A DNA stretch of 28,441 nucleotides, taken from contig CAZAEI010000014.1 in the NCBI GenBank assembly GCA_964484305.1, positions 1 through 28,441 of the forward strand. Reading direction: 5' to 3'. This document shows, piece after piece, positions 14,531 through 23,382 of the stretch. The notes under the pieces were generated by a model. It did not search any database. It saw only the letters and a list, made by a program, of their open reading frames with translations, and was not told where the DNA came from. How positions within the stretch are numbered: position 1 is the first letter of the stretch; every line of letters starts with the position of its first letter. Both the position numbers and the translations under genes were made by a program. This stretch comes from DAOVFN01 sp964484305 (GTDB lineage Archaea > Aenigmatarchaeota > Aenigmatarchaeia > QMZP01).

Positions 14531-17260
14531 TTATTTTTTCTTGGCTGGCTTCTTTGCAGCGGGTTTCTTGGCCGGCTTGGCCTTTGCAGGGGGCTTGGGT
14601 TTTGCGGGCTTCTTTTTGGGTGCGGGCTTTACGGGTTTGGCCTTTGCAGGGGGCTTGGGTTTTGCGGGCTTCCTGACCGCTGGCTTCTTTGCGGCCTTGG
14701 GCACGGCCCTGGCCTTCTTTGCAGGCTTTGCGGCCCTGGTCCTGGGGAATTCAGGTATGCTGCCGACCAGGTGGAAGGCCCCGGTTCCGATGGGGGCCAC
14801 CTGGTTCATCATGATGTTCTCGACCGTCCCGTGGAGGTCGTCCCTCTCCCCCTTTATGGAGGCTGCTGTGAGGTGCTTCTTGGTCTCCTCAAAGGAGGCC
14901 CTCACCAGGACAGAGCTCTTCTGGCCTGATATGCCGTAGCGGCCTATGGCCCTTACATCACCCTGCACGCACATGATATCTGCAAGGAGCATGATATACC
15001 TGACATCCACCCCGAGGCCCTGCTCCTCCATGGTGTACTGGGCCTGCTTTATTATGACATTCCTGGCAGCCTCTGACCCGAGGACGTCATAGACCTCGAA
15101 TATGTTGTTTGAGAATGTCCTTGTGTAGTCAACCCCCTCTATCTCAAAGACCTTACTGAGGTTCGAGCCCAGGGTGTTTATGATCCATTCGCCGCCCTCC
15201 TTGGTGACCACGACCTGGGATATCCCCTTTATCCCCTTGATATGGGACTCCAGGACACTATACTTCAGTTTGTGGAGGTTCCTGAGGTCAGCCTTCTTGG
15301 ACTTCACCAGTATGGTGTCAGGGCCCTCCATGCTGACATCGACATTCCTCGTCTTTATGAGCTTGGGGACCTTGTCCTGGGCTATTTCCATGGATTCCAG
15401 CTTCTTGAGGTCCACCCTGCATTTTATCCAGAGCTCGGTAAGGTCCAGGGTTGTTGAGAGTATGACATCCTTGGCCCTGACCTCCCTTATCTGGGAGGCA
15501 ATCTTCCTCACTTCCTCTATGCTCTGGTGCTCGGGCTTCAGAAAGACTGTCATGGTGGGTGTCCTTGGCTCCTTTCTGGCATCGAATATCTCGAGCATCC
15601 TGGGCAGGCCCAGGGTGACCTGGATGCCTGCGGTTCCTGCGAAGTGGTAGGTACGCATGGTGTTATGGGTAACAATCCCGTCAAGGGTGGTAAAGGTTTC
15701 GGCTCCTGGAACAGTGAGATCGTAAACGTATTCATAGTCAGGTTTGACAGCATCGATGCTGACTATTCTGTCCCAGACAAAATCGGAGTTGAACATGGTG
15801 CGCATGATCTTTAGTTCAGAGCTTATATCAACACTCCTCTCCTCCGCAAGTCTCTCGAACAGCCTGATATATCTTTGGAGGGTGGTCCTGCCTATCCTCT
15901 GCCTGTTGGTGAAGTTGTTCACATACCTGGTCGGATACCTCAGTTTTGTTGCAGCATTATGCAGAATTGCCCCAAATCCCGTTGCCATGTCAGTGAAATC
16001 CTGGGATTTCCTATTCCAGTAATCCTCGGCCTGAATGGACATCCTTTCCAGTCCTGCCCTTTTCTTTGGTATGTCAGAGCCTATCTTTTCAAGGAAGACA
16101 GGAGCATATTTGTAGGGAATCAGCAGGCCATACTGGGTCTTAGCCTTGACCTTGTGCGCGAATATCCCAAAACGAGCGAGTAGCAGGCAGATGCCATCCA
16201 GCAATTCCTTTGAATTGGAAGAAGCCCTTATCGTTTTTCTGTCAGGATGGACATTCCCGTCGCCATCAAAATAGCCTCTTAAAAGACCTGAAACGAACTC
16301 CTCTCTGGCATTGTATGCAAATGTGGGGATTTTCTTGTATCTTGAACCCCTGCCGCATATTGAAATAATAAATTTGGAAAGAATGGTTGAATTCAATACA
16401 ACGGTTCTGCCCTTTCCATATTCACCCATATAATGTATTTCCTTGAAACCCAATCCTATTCTCTCTGCAAAGGCCTTGGCGTTTGAGGCGAAAGATTCGT
16501 CTGTGTTTGTAATGCCTATTTGGCTTCCTTGGGCGCTACCCTCTGAGAGATAGGCTCCGATGAACCACCCGAAAAGGGAATCCAGTTCCAGTCTGTTGCA
16601 AACAGGATTTGAGTTCTTGTTAGAGTAAATGAGACCAGAGGATTCCTGAACTCTGTGCGGCACAATATCCGAAATCTTTATCTCTTCTATGCAGTTTTCA
16701 GGGAGATATTTCATTACAGGAATTCTGTCGCCCGGATTCAATTCAGAGCCCGCAACTGGGACTATCTTATTGTCCTTCCTGATGACAAAGGAATGCGAGT
16801 CGGTTGCTGTTATCTCTCTACCTGAGAAGGTTTTAATCCTTATGAGTCTCTTTGGGGTTTTGTGGCGGCTGACTTCCTTGACAAGGCTCCACTTCGCTTT
16901 CTCATCATTCGTTATGCTCGGGACATATACACCCTCAGAGGATATGTCGCATACATCCCATCCATTGACGCTTTTCCCGAACCTCTCAACTATCGAATCC
17001 ACGAAATCACCTATCTTGAGTATGGCTATCCTCTCATTCCGCTTGAGTATTAGTTTTTCAAATGGGGACGTGCTCATCTGTGTCGCGGGTTCGGAGAGGG
17101 ACTGGGCAGCAACCACCCCAATGGGCTCCTCTGCGTCGTAGGCAGCGCGCTGGTAGAAACCCCTCACGAGCTCCCTTATGCTCTCCTGCCTGTCCCGGGG
17201 GACCTTGTGTTCCTCAAAGTATCCCTCCAGTTCCTCTTTCACCTTCTCGGGCATCTCCAT
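14531..17260 (-). CDS. rpoA2: RNA polymerase subunit A'' with in-frame LAGLIDADG intein
   Basis: C-terminal part of the largest RNA polymerase subunit (part of the jaw and active-site region). The extein is clear: GVVAAQSLSEPATQM and, after the intein, TMRTYHFAGTAGIQVTLGLPRMLEIFDARK and the closing VAPIGTGAFHLVGS. The intein is residues 63-533 (471 aa). Removing it leaves about 438 aa, longer than the usual 380-400, because the last ~70 residues form a Lys/Ala/Pro-rich tail (PAKPKPPAKAKP repeats) not part of the family. AAGGTGA lies 6 nt before ATG 17260; an upstream ATG at 17266 abuts it and would add two residues. It starts 50 bp after rpoA', in the usual order B-A'-A''. The splice junction Met62/Ser63 and Asn533/Thr534 is inferred from family alignment. 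Confidence 0.97.
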   Translation of the reverse strand: MEMPEKVKEELEGYFEEHKVPRDRQESIRELVRGFYQRAAYDAEEPIGVVAAQSLSEPATQMSTSPFEKLILKRNERIAILKIGDFVDSIVERFGKSVNGWDVCDISSEGVYVPSITNDEKAKWSLVKEVSRHKTPKRLIRIKTFSGREITATDSHSFVIRKDNKIVPVAGSELNPGDRIPVMKYLPENCIEEIKISDIVPHRVQESSGLIYSNKNSNPVCNRLELDSLFGWFIGAYLSEGSAQGSQIGITNTDESFASNAKAFAERIGLGFKEIHYMGEYGKGRTVVLNSTILSKFIISICGRGSRYKKIPTFAYNAREEFVSGLLRGYFDGDGNVHPDRKTIRASSNSKELLDGICLLLARFGIFAHKVKAKTQYGLLIPYKYAPVFLEKIGSDIPKKRAGLERMSIQAEDYWNRKSQDFTDMATGFGAILHNAATKLRYPTRYVNNFTNRQRIGRTTLQRYIRLFERLAEERSVDISSELKIMRTMFNSDFVWDRIVSIDAVKPDYEYVYDLTVPGAETFTTLDGIVTHNTMRTYHFAGTAGIQVTLGLPRMLEIFDARKEPRTPTMTVFLKPEHQSIEEVRKIASQIREVRAKDVILSTTLDLTELWIKCRVDLKKLESMEIAQDKVPKLIKTRNVDVSMEGPDTILVKSKKADLRNLHKLKYSVLESHIKGIKGISQVVVTKEGGEWIINTLGSNLSKVFEIEGVDYTRTFSNNIFEVYDVLGSEAARNVIIKQAQYTMEEQGLGVDVRYIMLLADIMCVQGDVRAIGRYGISGQKSSVLVRASFEETKKHLTAASIKGERDDLHGTVENIMMNQVAPIGTGAFHLVGSIPEFPRTRAAKPAKKARAVPKAAKKPAVRKPAKPKPPAKAKPVKPAPKKKPAKPKPPAKAKPAKKPAAKKPAKKK
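14577..14672. repeat. Duplicated 36-bp segment in the RpoA'' tail
   Basis: 14577-14612 and 14637-14672 are identical, a 60-bp period within the DNA coding for the Lys/Ala/Pro-rich C-terminal tail of RpoA''. They give the repeated peptide KPAKPKPPAKAKP. Shows the tail is growing by tandem duplication. Confidence 0.8.
15662..17074 (-). mobile_element. Intein with LAGLIDADG homing endonuclease in rpoA''
   Basis: 1413 bp, 471 codons, inserted between the invariant TQM and TMRT of the A'' core. The N-terminus is Ser63 (STSPFEKLILK), an uncommon block A without the usual Cys. Block B is TDSHSF (about 153-158). The two endonuclease motifs are LFGWFIGAYLSEG (about 229-241) and LLRGYFDGDG (about 326-335), each with its acidic residue (E and D), so the homing endonuclease looks active. 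Block F/G is VYDLTVPGAETFTTLDGIV then THN/T, with the penultimate His, terminal Asn533 and +1 Thr534 needed for splicing. The DNA is more AT-rich than the extein, as expected for a mobile insert. Confidence 0.95.
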
Positions 17261-17310
17261 ATCCATTCACCTTAACATTAACACTGAACTCTGGTAAGCC
17301 TTTCTGTTGG

Positions 17311-19812
17311 CTAGATGTACTCCCTCCATCTGACATCTCCCCACTCGGACTTGGTGGGGTCGACGCCGTCCTCCCCTGCGCTGAACTGGATTATCTGGTC
17401 AGTGGAGTTCCTCACGCTTCCGTCGTTATGGACCTTGAGGTCCTGTAGTGCATTGACGAGTCTTCTCTGCATGTAGCCGGACTTCCTGGTCCTGAGGGAC
17501 TTGTCCATGAGACCCTCCCTGCCGTTCATGATGTTCCAGAAGAGTTCAAAGGGATCGAGGCCGTGCTTGAATCCCACCCTCACAAAGCCGCGGGAGGCCG
17601 GAGAGAGGTCTCCGGGCCTTATGTGCGAGAGGGTTCTTCCGAAGTAGCCACCTGTTATCCTCTTGCCCAGGATGGTCTCCTGGCCCACCACAGCGGCCAT
17701 CTGGGTAGTGTTTATAACAGAGCCCTTGGCGCCTGCCTCGTACATCACCTTGATGTCGTTGTAGGGCATGTTCTCAGCCACGATGTCAGAGACCCTGCTC
17801 ACCCCGGACGCCAGGGCATTGAGTACCTGGGCCTCAAGGGACTCCTTGCGGGTCATGCCGGGGAGTATCTTGATATCGCCTGTGCTGTACTGCTTTATAA
17901 GGTCATCGGATTCGTTCTCTGACTTCTCAATCTCCTTCCTGATGTCCCTCTCTGCCCCGGGGGAGAGGTCGAGGTCGGATGTTCCCAATGAGAAGCCCCT
18001 CATCATGAGGAATGCTGTCCCAAGCCTGCCGTAGGTGTCTATAAAGACCCTGACAGTATCAGGGTCGGTAAGCCTTATGAGCTTGCTTATGAGCTTGCCC
18101 TTGAATGCGCCCACCGCAGCGGAATCTATCCTGCCCTTGACCACCTGGCCGTCCCTGATGCTTACCCATGCGTCATAGGGGCAGTTTTCCTTGTCGCACT
18201 CGTCACAGTTCTTGCAGCAGCTGGCCTTGAACTCCATATTTATCTCCCTGGGGAGCATCATGCTGAAGACCTCCTTTCCTGTGAATACCTCCTTGTCAGG
18301 AAGCTCCAGGTCTATGCCTGCATCGGCAAAGAGCTGGGCAACCACCTCCCTGTTAAGCCTGGTATCGGGGTGCGTGAGGAGGTATGCCCCGGATATCTGG
18401 TCAAGGTCAAGCCCTATCACAGGGCCGCCGAATTTCGGAGAGATTATGTTCTTGTGCACCTCCATGAGGTAGGCAGCCTCTGTCCTGGCCTCCTCGGTCT
18501 GGAGGGCGTGAAGGTTCATCTCGTCCCCGTCGAAGTCTGCATTGTAGGGTGGGCAGACAGAGGGGTTGATTCTGAAGGTCTTGTAGGGCATCACCTTGAC
18601 CCTGTGGGCCATGATTGACATCCTGTGGAGGCTGGGCTGCCTGTTGAACAGGACGATGTCACCGTCAGTTAGCTGCCTCTCAACAACCCAGTCAGGGCCG
18701 AGGGCTTCAATGATGTCCTTCCTGTTCTCTGATGTGAACTTTATCCTCCTTCCGTCAGGCCTTATCACATAGTTGACCCTCTCCTGCCTGAAGAGTTCGT
18801 CTATGTATTTCCTGTTCATGTCCGTGACCCTCTCGGGTATGGTGAGCTCCTGAGCCACTATTAGAGGGACGCCGACCTGGTTTATGGAGAGCCTGGGGTC
18901 AGGGGATATGACTGTCCTGGAGGAGAAGTTCACCCTCTTTCCCAAAAGGTTTCCCCTTATCCTGCCCTCCTTGGCCTTGAGCCGTTGTATGAGGCCCTTG
19001 AGGGGCCTGCCGGACCTGTGCCTGGCCAGAGGAACCCCTGTAAGTTCGTTGTCAAAATATGTGGATATGTGGTACTGGACGAGCTCCCAGAGGTCGTTCA
19101 GGATGAACTCCGGGGCTCCTATGTCTATATTCTCCTTGAGGGACTGGTTTATCCTGACTGCGTCCACGAGCTTGTGAGTGAGGTCGTCCTCTGACCTCTC
19201 GCCGCCCTCGAGGGTGATGCTGGGCCGCATGGTTACAGGGGGTATGGGAAACAGGGTGAGTATGAGCCACTCGGGGCGGCCGCCCCTGAATGCGATTCTC
19301 TTGAGGTCCTTGTCAGGTATATTCTCAAACCTCTCTCTTATTATGAGGGGGTCGAGCTCGGTCTTGTCCTCGTAGTAGGTATAGGGCTTGACAAAGCTTA
19401 TCTTCTTCTGCTTCTTGTTGCAGTGCGGGCACCTTGACGGGACAGTCCCGGATTTTATGGACCTCTTTTTATTGTCATCTACCCCGTCAGGGGGGACTAT
19501 GATGACCCTGTTGCAGGACCTGCAGGTGAACTTGAGGAGCTGGTATATTGTCTTGGTGTAGAGCACATGGATTATGGGCTTGGCAAGCTCAAGGTAGCCG
19601 AAGTGACCACTGCAGTCTCCGATACCACCGCCGCATGTCCTGCAGTGGAGACCCGGGTCTATCACGCCGAGCCTCGGGTCCATCACCCCTCCCTCTATGG
19701 GATAGCCGTCAGCGTCATAGAGGTCAGAGCTCACCACCCTGACCCTGGCCAGGGAGCGTATGGTCTCCGGGGAGAGCAGGTTGAAGGTCATGCTGCTTAT
19801 CTTGTGTGTCAT
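17311..19812 (-). CDS. rpoA1: RNA polymerase subunit A'
   Basis: N-terminal part of the largest RNA polymerase subunit, holding the catalytic centre. The Mg-binding motif NADFDGDEMN is intact (D426, D428, D430). Zinc sites are visible: CRTCGGG...DCSGHFG near the N-terminus, then CRSC...CPHC, and a Cys-rich insert CCKNCDECDKENC at about 530. 833 aa from ATG 19812, which has a perfect GGAGGTGA 5 nt upstream; its N-terminus (MTHKISSMTFNLLSPETIR) fits the family. The frame stays open to 19941 through three 48-bp repeats, but those 43 residues resemble no RpoA' and I treat them as leader. It is followed by rpoA'' and preceded by rpoB. Confidence 0.97.
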   Translation of the reverse strand: MTHKISSMTFNLLSPETIRSLARVRVVSSDLYDADGYPIEGGVMDPRLGVIDPGLHCRTCGGGIGDCSGHFGYLELAKPIIHVLYTKTIYQLLKFTCRSCNRVIIVPPDGVDDNKKRSIKSGTVPSRCPHCNKKQKKISFVKPYTYYEDKTELDPLIIRERFENIPDKDLKRIAFRGGRPEWLILTLFPIPPVTMRPSITLEGGERSEDDLTHKLVDAVRINQSLKENIDIGAPEFILNDLWELVQYHISTYFDNELTGVPLARHRSGRPLKGLIQRLKAKEGRIRGNLLGKRVNFSSRTVISPDPRLSINQVGVPLIVAQELTIPERVTDMNRKYIDELFRQERVNYVIRPDGRRIKFTSENRKDIIEALGPDWVVERQLTDGDIVLFNRQPSLHRMSIMAHRVKVMPYKTFRINPSVCPPYNADFDGDEMNLHALQTEEARTEAAYLMEVHKNIISPKFGGPVIGLDLDQISGAYLLTHPDTRLNREVVAQLFADAGIDLELPDKEVFTGKEVFSMMLPREINMEFKASCCKNCDECDKENCPYDAWVSIRDGQVVKGRIDSAAVGAFKGKLISKLIRLTDPDTVRVFIDTYGRLGTAFLMMRGFSLGTSDLDLSPGAERDIRKEIEKSENESDDLIKQYSTGDIKILPGMTRKESLEAQVLNALASGVSRVSDIVAENMPYNDIKVMYEAGAKGSVINTTQMAAVVGQETILGKRITGGYFGRTLSHIRPGDLSPASRGFVRVGFKHGLDPFELFWNIMNGREGLMDKSLRTRKSGYMQRRLVNALQDLKVHNDGSVRNSTDQIIQFSAGEDGVDPTKSEWGDVRWREYI

Positions 19813-19954
19813 TTCTTTCACCTCCGGCTTTTGCATCCCGTGCAAGCCGGCATGTACTGTTTCTTTCACCTCCGGCTTTTGCATCCCGTGCAAGCCGGCA
19901 TGTACTGTTTCTTTCACCTCCGGCTTTTGCATCCCGTGCAAGCCGGCATGTACT
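19812..19954 (-). repeat. Three perfect 48-bp tandem repeats in the rpoA' leader
   Basis: Units begin at 19812, 19860 and 19908 (plus coordinates) and are identical; the last is one base short. On the transcribed strand each unit holds a hairpin (CCGGCTT GCA, loop, TGC AA AAGCCGG) whose 3' arm runs into the ribosome site GGAGGTGA, so folding could mask it. Each unit also contains an ATG opening a 12-codon frame, MPACTGCKSRR-stop, whose TGA is the end of GGAGGTGA (19949-19914, 19901-19866, 19853-19818). Only the last unit is followed by the rpoA' ATG. Possible translational control element; not CRISPR, as there are no spacers. Confidence 0.85.
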
Positions 19955-19977
19955 TCGCCTCGTGATTGTTTACGGGT

Positions 19978-20014
19978 CCGTACCCTCTTGTGCCCCTTGG
20001 GGTATCGGGTACGG
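19978..20014 (-). other. Hairpin between rpoB and the rpoA' repeats
   Basis: Inverted repeat CCGTACCC (19978-19985) / GGGTACGG (20007-20014) with an inner CCCC/GGGG pair. It begins a few bases after the rpoB stop. No T-run follows, so it is more likely an RNA processing or stability structure than a terminator. Confidence 0.45.
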
Positions 20015-20018
20015 CATG

Positions 20019-23000
20019 CTATATCTCCTCTGTTCCTATAGCCGGGAATATTCCCATGGACTTTATCTCATCGAGCATGAGCTTGAACGCATAGGAGGTC
20101 TCCACCCAGACTGTCTCGCTGTCCTTGCAGACCGGGCAGTAGTTCCTGTTCTTTATGGTGTCATGAATCGCTATCAGCCCGCACTTGGTGCATACAGGTA
20201 CCATGGCCTTGTCTGAGTCGAACCTCTCCTTGAGGGTAAGGGCAGCGCCGTGGCCGACCAGGCACTGCTGCTCCATCTCGCCGAGCCTGAGGCCCCCCCT
20301 CTTGGCCCTGCCCTCGGTGGGCTGCTTGGTCAGGAGGGTGACAGGTCCCCTAGACCTGGCGTGTATCTTGTCAGCCACCATGTGGTCGAGCTTGAGATAG
20401 TACGAGATGCCCGTGAATATCAGGACATTAAATTTCTTTCCGGTCTTGCCGTCGTAGAGGGTCTGCTTGCCGTCGTCCCTGAATCCCGCCTGCATCATGA
20501 GCTTCCTTATCTCGGTTTCCTTCATGTGGTTGAAGGCTGAGGAGTCTATGGGCTTTCCGGTGAGGGCGGCTGTCTTGCCGCTCAAGAGCTCCAGGAGCTG
20601 CCCAACTGTCATCCTGCTTGGAATCGCATGGGGGTTGAATATGAGGTCCGGAATCACGCCGTCAGAGGTGAAGGGCATGTCCTCTTGGGGAACGAGCAGG
20701 CTTATCACACCCTTCTGGCCGTGCCTGGAGGCCAGCTTGTCTCCCAGCTCCAGGATCCTCTCATCCCTTATCCTTATCTTAAGGAGCTGGTCTGCATCCA
20801 GGGTCTCTGATATGAGCACGTCATCAATTATCCCCTCCTCACCGTATCTTACAGTGACAGAGGTCTCCCTCTTGTTCTCTATGTCAGCGGTGAACTCCTC
20901 GCTCGAGAGGAACCTCAGTGGTGAGGTCTTGCCCACAATGACAGAGTCAGAGACCACTCTTGTCTCCAGGTTTGTTATCCCGTCCTCTGCCAGGTCATTG
21001 TAGGCGTCCTCGCCCCTGTGCCCCTTTATCCCGGGCTCAGGGACTGTTATCTCGTCCTCCTGGCCTCCCCAGTACCTCTTCTTTATGGTCTCATATGTCC
21101 TAAAATAGAAGCTCCTGAACAAGCCCCTCTCTGCAGAGGACCTGTTGATGACAATGGCATCGTTGAGGTTGAAGCCGTCATAGCACATCACTGCCACCAC
21201 GATGTTCTGTCCGCCAGGGTAATCCTCAAGGATGTTGCTCACAGTGGTCTTGACCAGGGGGGTCTGGGGATAAGCAAGTATGTTGAACTTGGTATCGGTC
21301 CTCATGTTGAAGTTCATGGATATCATGCCTATGGCCTGGCCCACCATCTTTGCTCCGTAGTTTATCCTGTCACCCCTGTTGTATTCGGGATAGGGAATCA
21401 GGGATGCTGATATCCCCAGAATCGTTATGGGGTTTATCTCCATGTGGGTGTGCTCCCTTGCCACGTCGCCCTCGGTCAGGGCAATGAGGCAGTTCTCCTC
21501 CTCCTCGGCATCCAGGTACTCCACAATGCCGTGCTGGGACAGGTAGGACCACCCGATATCCCCCTTCTGAATCTTTTCCATGTGCTGACTCGTGAGCTTG
21601 GCTTTGCCTGACTCCACGATTACAAGGGGTCTTCTTGCACGGCCGTGTTCGGTGTTTATCCTGACCTCATCGAACACGGGGTGGTAGGCGACATTGACCT
21701 GACCTGATATGAGGTTCATCCTCCTCTTCTTTCTTATGTCCTGGACAAGCCTCTCGGGCTCAGGGGCCTGGAAGACAAGCCTTCCGTTAAAGTAGACCTC
21801 GGTATTCTCCTTCTTGGACTTGCCTGATTTTGACCCCCCGCCATCATGTCCCTGTATCACGGTGTTCAGGACCTTCTCTGTTTCCTTTTCGCTCAGTCCG
21901 GGGGTGACCTCGACCATGAGGGCAAGATGCTTCCTCAGGCCGATGGAAGAGCCCTCGGGTGTCTCTGCAGGGCACAGCCTGCCCCACTCCGTGGGGTGAA
22001 TCTGCCTGGCCTTGAAGTGCTCCTGGGTCGAGGTGAGTGGGGATATTATGGACCTTAAGTGTGATATGGTCTTTACATAGGAGGACCTGTCCAGCCTCTG
22101 GGAGACGCCTGTTCTTCCTCCAATCCAGTTCCCTGTGGCCAGGCTGGAGAGTATCTGCTTGGTGACTGCGTTGGCCTCGATTATGCCCTGTATGGAGGGA
22201 CTCTTTCCCCTCTTCACCAGCTTCTGGTAGTTGTAGTTCATCTTGGCCAGGAGGCCCCACCTTCCAAGGAGTATGCTCCTGAAGAGCTGGCCCACGAGCT
22301 CCCCTGACATGAGGAGCCTCTTGTTGTTGTAGTGGTCGATGTCGTCCTTGGGAATCATGTTCAGGGAGAGCATAACAATCTTCTTGATTATCTTTGCAAT
22401 CACATCGGCCTTATCGAGCCTGTTCTCCTTGTTCTGGCCCACATGCGGGAGGAGGTACCTGTCAAGAATCTGGTTGACCCTCTCAATCCTGTAATCCTCA
22501 GAGACCCTCATCTTCTTGCCTATATTGTCTATGGCCTCATCCGAGGTGGTGTCCTGGGACTGGTAGAGGTTTATGTAGAGCTCGTTCAGAATCCTGGGGT
22601 CGTCAGAGATGTGGAAGCATATCTCCTTGTCTGTCTCTAGGCCCAGGGCCTTGAGCAGGGTTATGACATTGAGCTTCCTTATGTTTGCAAAGGATATCGT
22701 TATCTCCCCGTCAGGCTTCCTTTCTATGGCATGCCTCTGCTTGAATCCCGACTTCTCGGAGTTTATCCTGACCGAGACCAGGTCTCCCTCCTTCTCGAAT
22801 ATGGGCTTGTTGGTTGCTATCTCCTCTATCAGGACCAGGACCCTCTCTGTGCCGTTGACTATGAAGTACCCCCCCGGGTCATTGGGGTCCTCCCCCTTCT
22901 GCTTCAGCTCATTGGGGGTCAGGCCGTGCACAGAGCAGAGGCTTGACTTCACCATTATGGGAAGGTTTCCTATGTGGACCCTCTCGCTCCTTTCCTGCAC

Positions 23001-23303
23001 ACCATTGATTATGGAGGTTATGTCGATATAGACAGGGGCAGCATAGGTGAGGTTCCTTATCCTGGCCTCGTTGGGGAGAACCTGTCTCGTGCTCCCGTCT
23101 GCCTCCCTTACAGAGGGCCTGCCTATGTGGACCTTTCCGAAGTTGAGCTTGTGGTCCCCCAGCTCGGGGTTAAGGGAGACTGTCTCGATTTCGTCTATGA
23201 TGTTCTGTATTCCGTACTCTAGAAAATGATTGAAGGAATCAATCTGAAAATTAACCCATCCCTGCTCCTTCTCTATAATCTTGAACAGCGGCATGAATGA
23301 CAT
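20019..23303 (-). CDS. rpoB: RNA polymerase subunit B (unsplit)
   Basis: Second-largest RNA polymerase subunit, 1094 aa, in one piece; many methanogens and haloarchaea have it split into B'' and B'. Family landmarks: GGYFIVNGTERVLV, RLCPAETPEGSSIGL, YDGFNLNDAIVINRSS, KLASRHGQKGVISLL, the IPSRMTVGQLLE region, and a C-terminal zinc ribbon CTKCG...CPVC. A short low-complexity insert, GGGSKSGKSKKEN, lies between conserved regions near the middle. Start ATG 23303 (MSFMPLFKIIEKEQ) has GGAG 7 nt upstream; a further-upstream GTG at 23339 is unlikely. It follows rpoH in the standard archaeal order and is separated from rpoA' by a 206-bp structured gap. Confidence 0.98.
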   Translation of the reverse strand: MSFMPLFKIIEKEQGWVNFQIDSFNHFLEYGIQNIIDEIETVSLNPELGDHKLNFGKVHIGRPSVREADGSTRQVLPNEARIRNLTYAAPVYIDITSIINGVQERSERVHIGNLPIMVKSSLCSVHGLTPNELKQKGEDPNDPGGYFIVNGTERVLVLIEEIATNKPIFEKEGDLVSVRINSEKSGFKQRHAIERKPDGEITISFANIRKLNVITLLKALGLETDKEICFHISDDPRILNELYINLYQSQDTTSDEAIDNIGKKMRVSEDYRIERVNQILDRYLLPHVGQNKENRLDKADVIAKIIKKIVMLSLNMIPKDDIDHYNNKRLLMSGELVGQLFRSILLGRWGLLAKMNYNYQKLVKRGKSPSIQGIIEANAVTKQILSSLATGNWIGGRTGVSQRLDRSSYVKTISHLRSIISPLTSTQEHFKARQIHPTEWGRLCPAETPEGSSIGLRKHLALMVEVTPGLSEKETEKVLNTVIQGHDGGGSKSGKSKKENTEVYFNGRLVFQAPEPERLVQDIRKKRRMNLISGQVNVAYHPVFDEVRINTEHGRARRPLVIVESGKAKLTSQHMEKIQKGDIGWSYLSQHGIVEYLDAEEEENCLIALTEGDVAREHTHMEINPITILGISASLIPYPEYNRGDRINYGAKMVGQAIGMISMNFNMRTDTKFNILAYPQTPLVKTTVSNILEDYPGGQNIVVAVMCYDGFNLNDAIVINRSSAERGLFRSFYFRTYETIKKRYWGGQEDEITVPEPGIKGHRGEDAYNDLAEDGITNLETRVVSDSVIVGKTSPLRFLSSEEFTADIENKRETSVTVRYGEEGIIDDVLISETLDADQLLKIRIRDERILELGDKLASRHGQKGVISLLVPQEDMPFTSDGVIPDLIFNPHAIPSRMTVGQLLELLSGKTAALTGKPIDSSAFNHMKETEIRKLMMQAGFRDDGKQTLYDGKTGKKFNVLIFTGISYYLKLDHMVADKIHARSRGPVTLLTKQPTEGRAKRGGLRLGEMEQQCLVGHGAALTLKERFDSDKAMVPVCTKCGLIAIHDTIKNRNYCPVCKDSETVWVETSYAFKLMLDEIKSMGIFPAIGTEEI

Positions 23304-23332
23304 GGCCCGACTCCAACCTGAATCCCTTTCTC

Positions 23333-23350
23333 CAGCCACATGTGTGGCTG
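23333..23350. other. Inverted repeat between rpoH and rpoB
   Basis: CAGCCACA (23333-23340), TG, TGTGGCTG (23343-23350) in the 79-bp gap between rpoH and rpoB. It could fold as a 6-bp hairpin with a 6-nt loop in the rpo transcript. Role unknown. Confidence 0.4.
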
Positions 23351-23382
23351 TACGCTTCTCCCTCTCGCGCCCTAGGGTGTGG

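Noticed and set aside
14541..14939. Plus-strand ORFs over the RpoA'' tail (Gly/Phe/Ala-rich)
   Set aside because: Antisense shadow of the low-complexity Lys/Ala/Pro tail; no start signals.
19813..19941. N-terminal extension of RpoA' read through the three 48-bp repeats (TTG start at 19941)
   Set aside because: The repeats are in frame, but the sequence (HGMQKPEVKETVHAGL) resembles no RpoA', and ATG 19812 has a perfect GGAGGTGA at 5 nt.
19812..19954. CRISPR array
   Set aside because: Units are contiguous with no spacers and lie in a gene leader.
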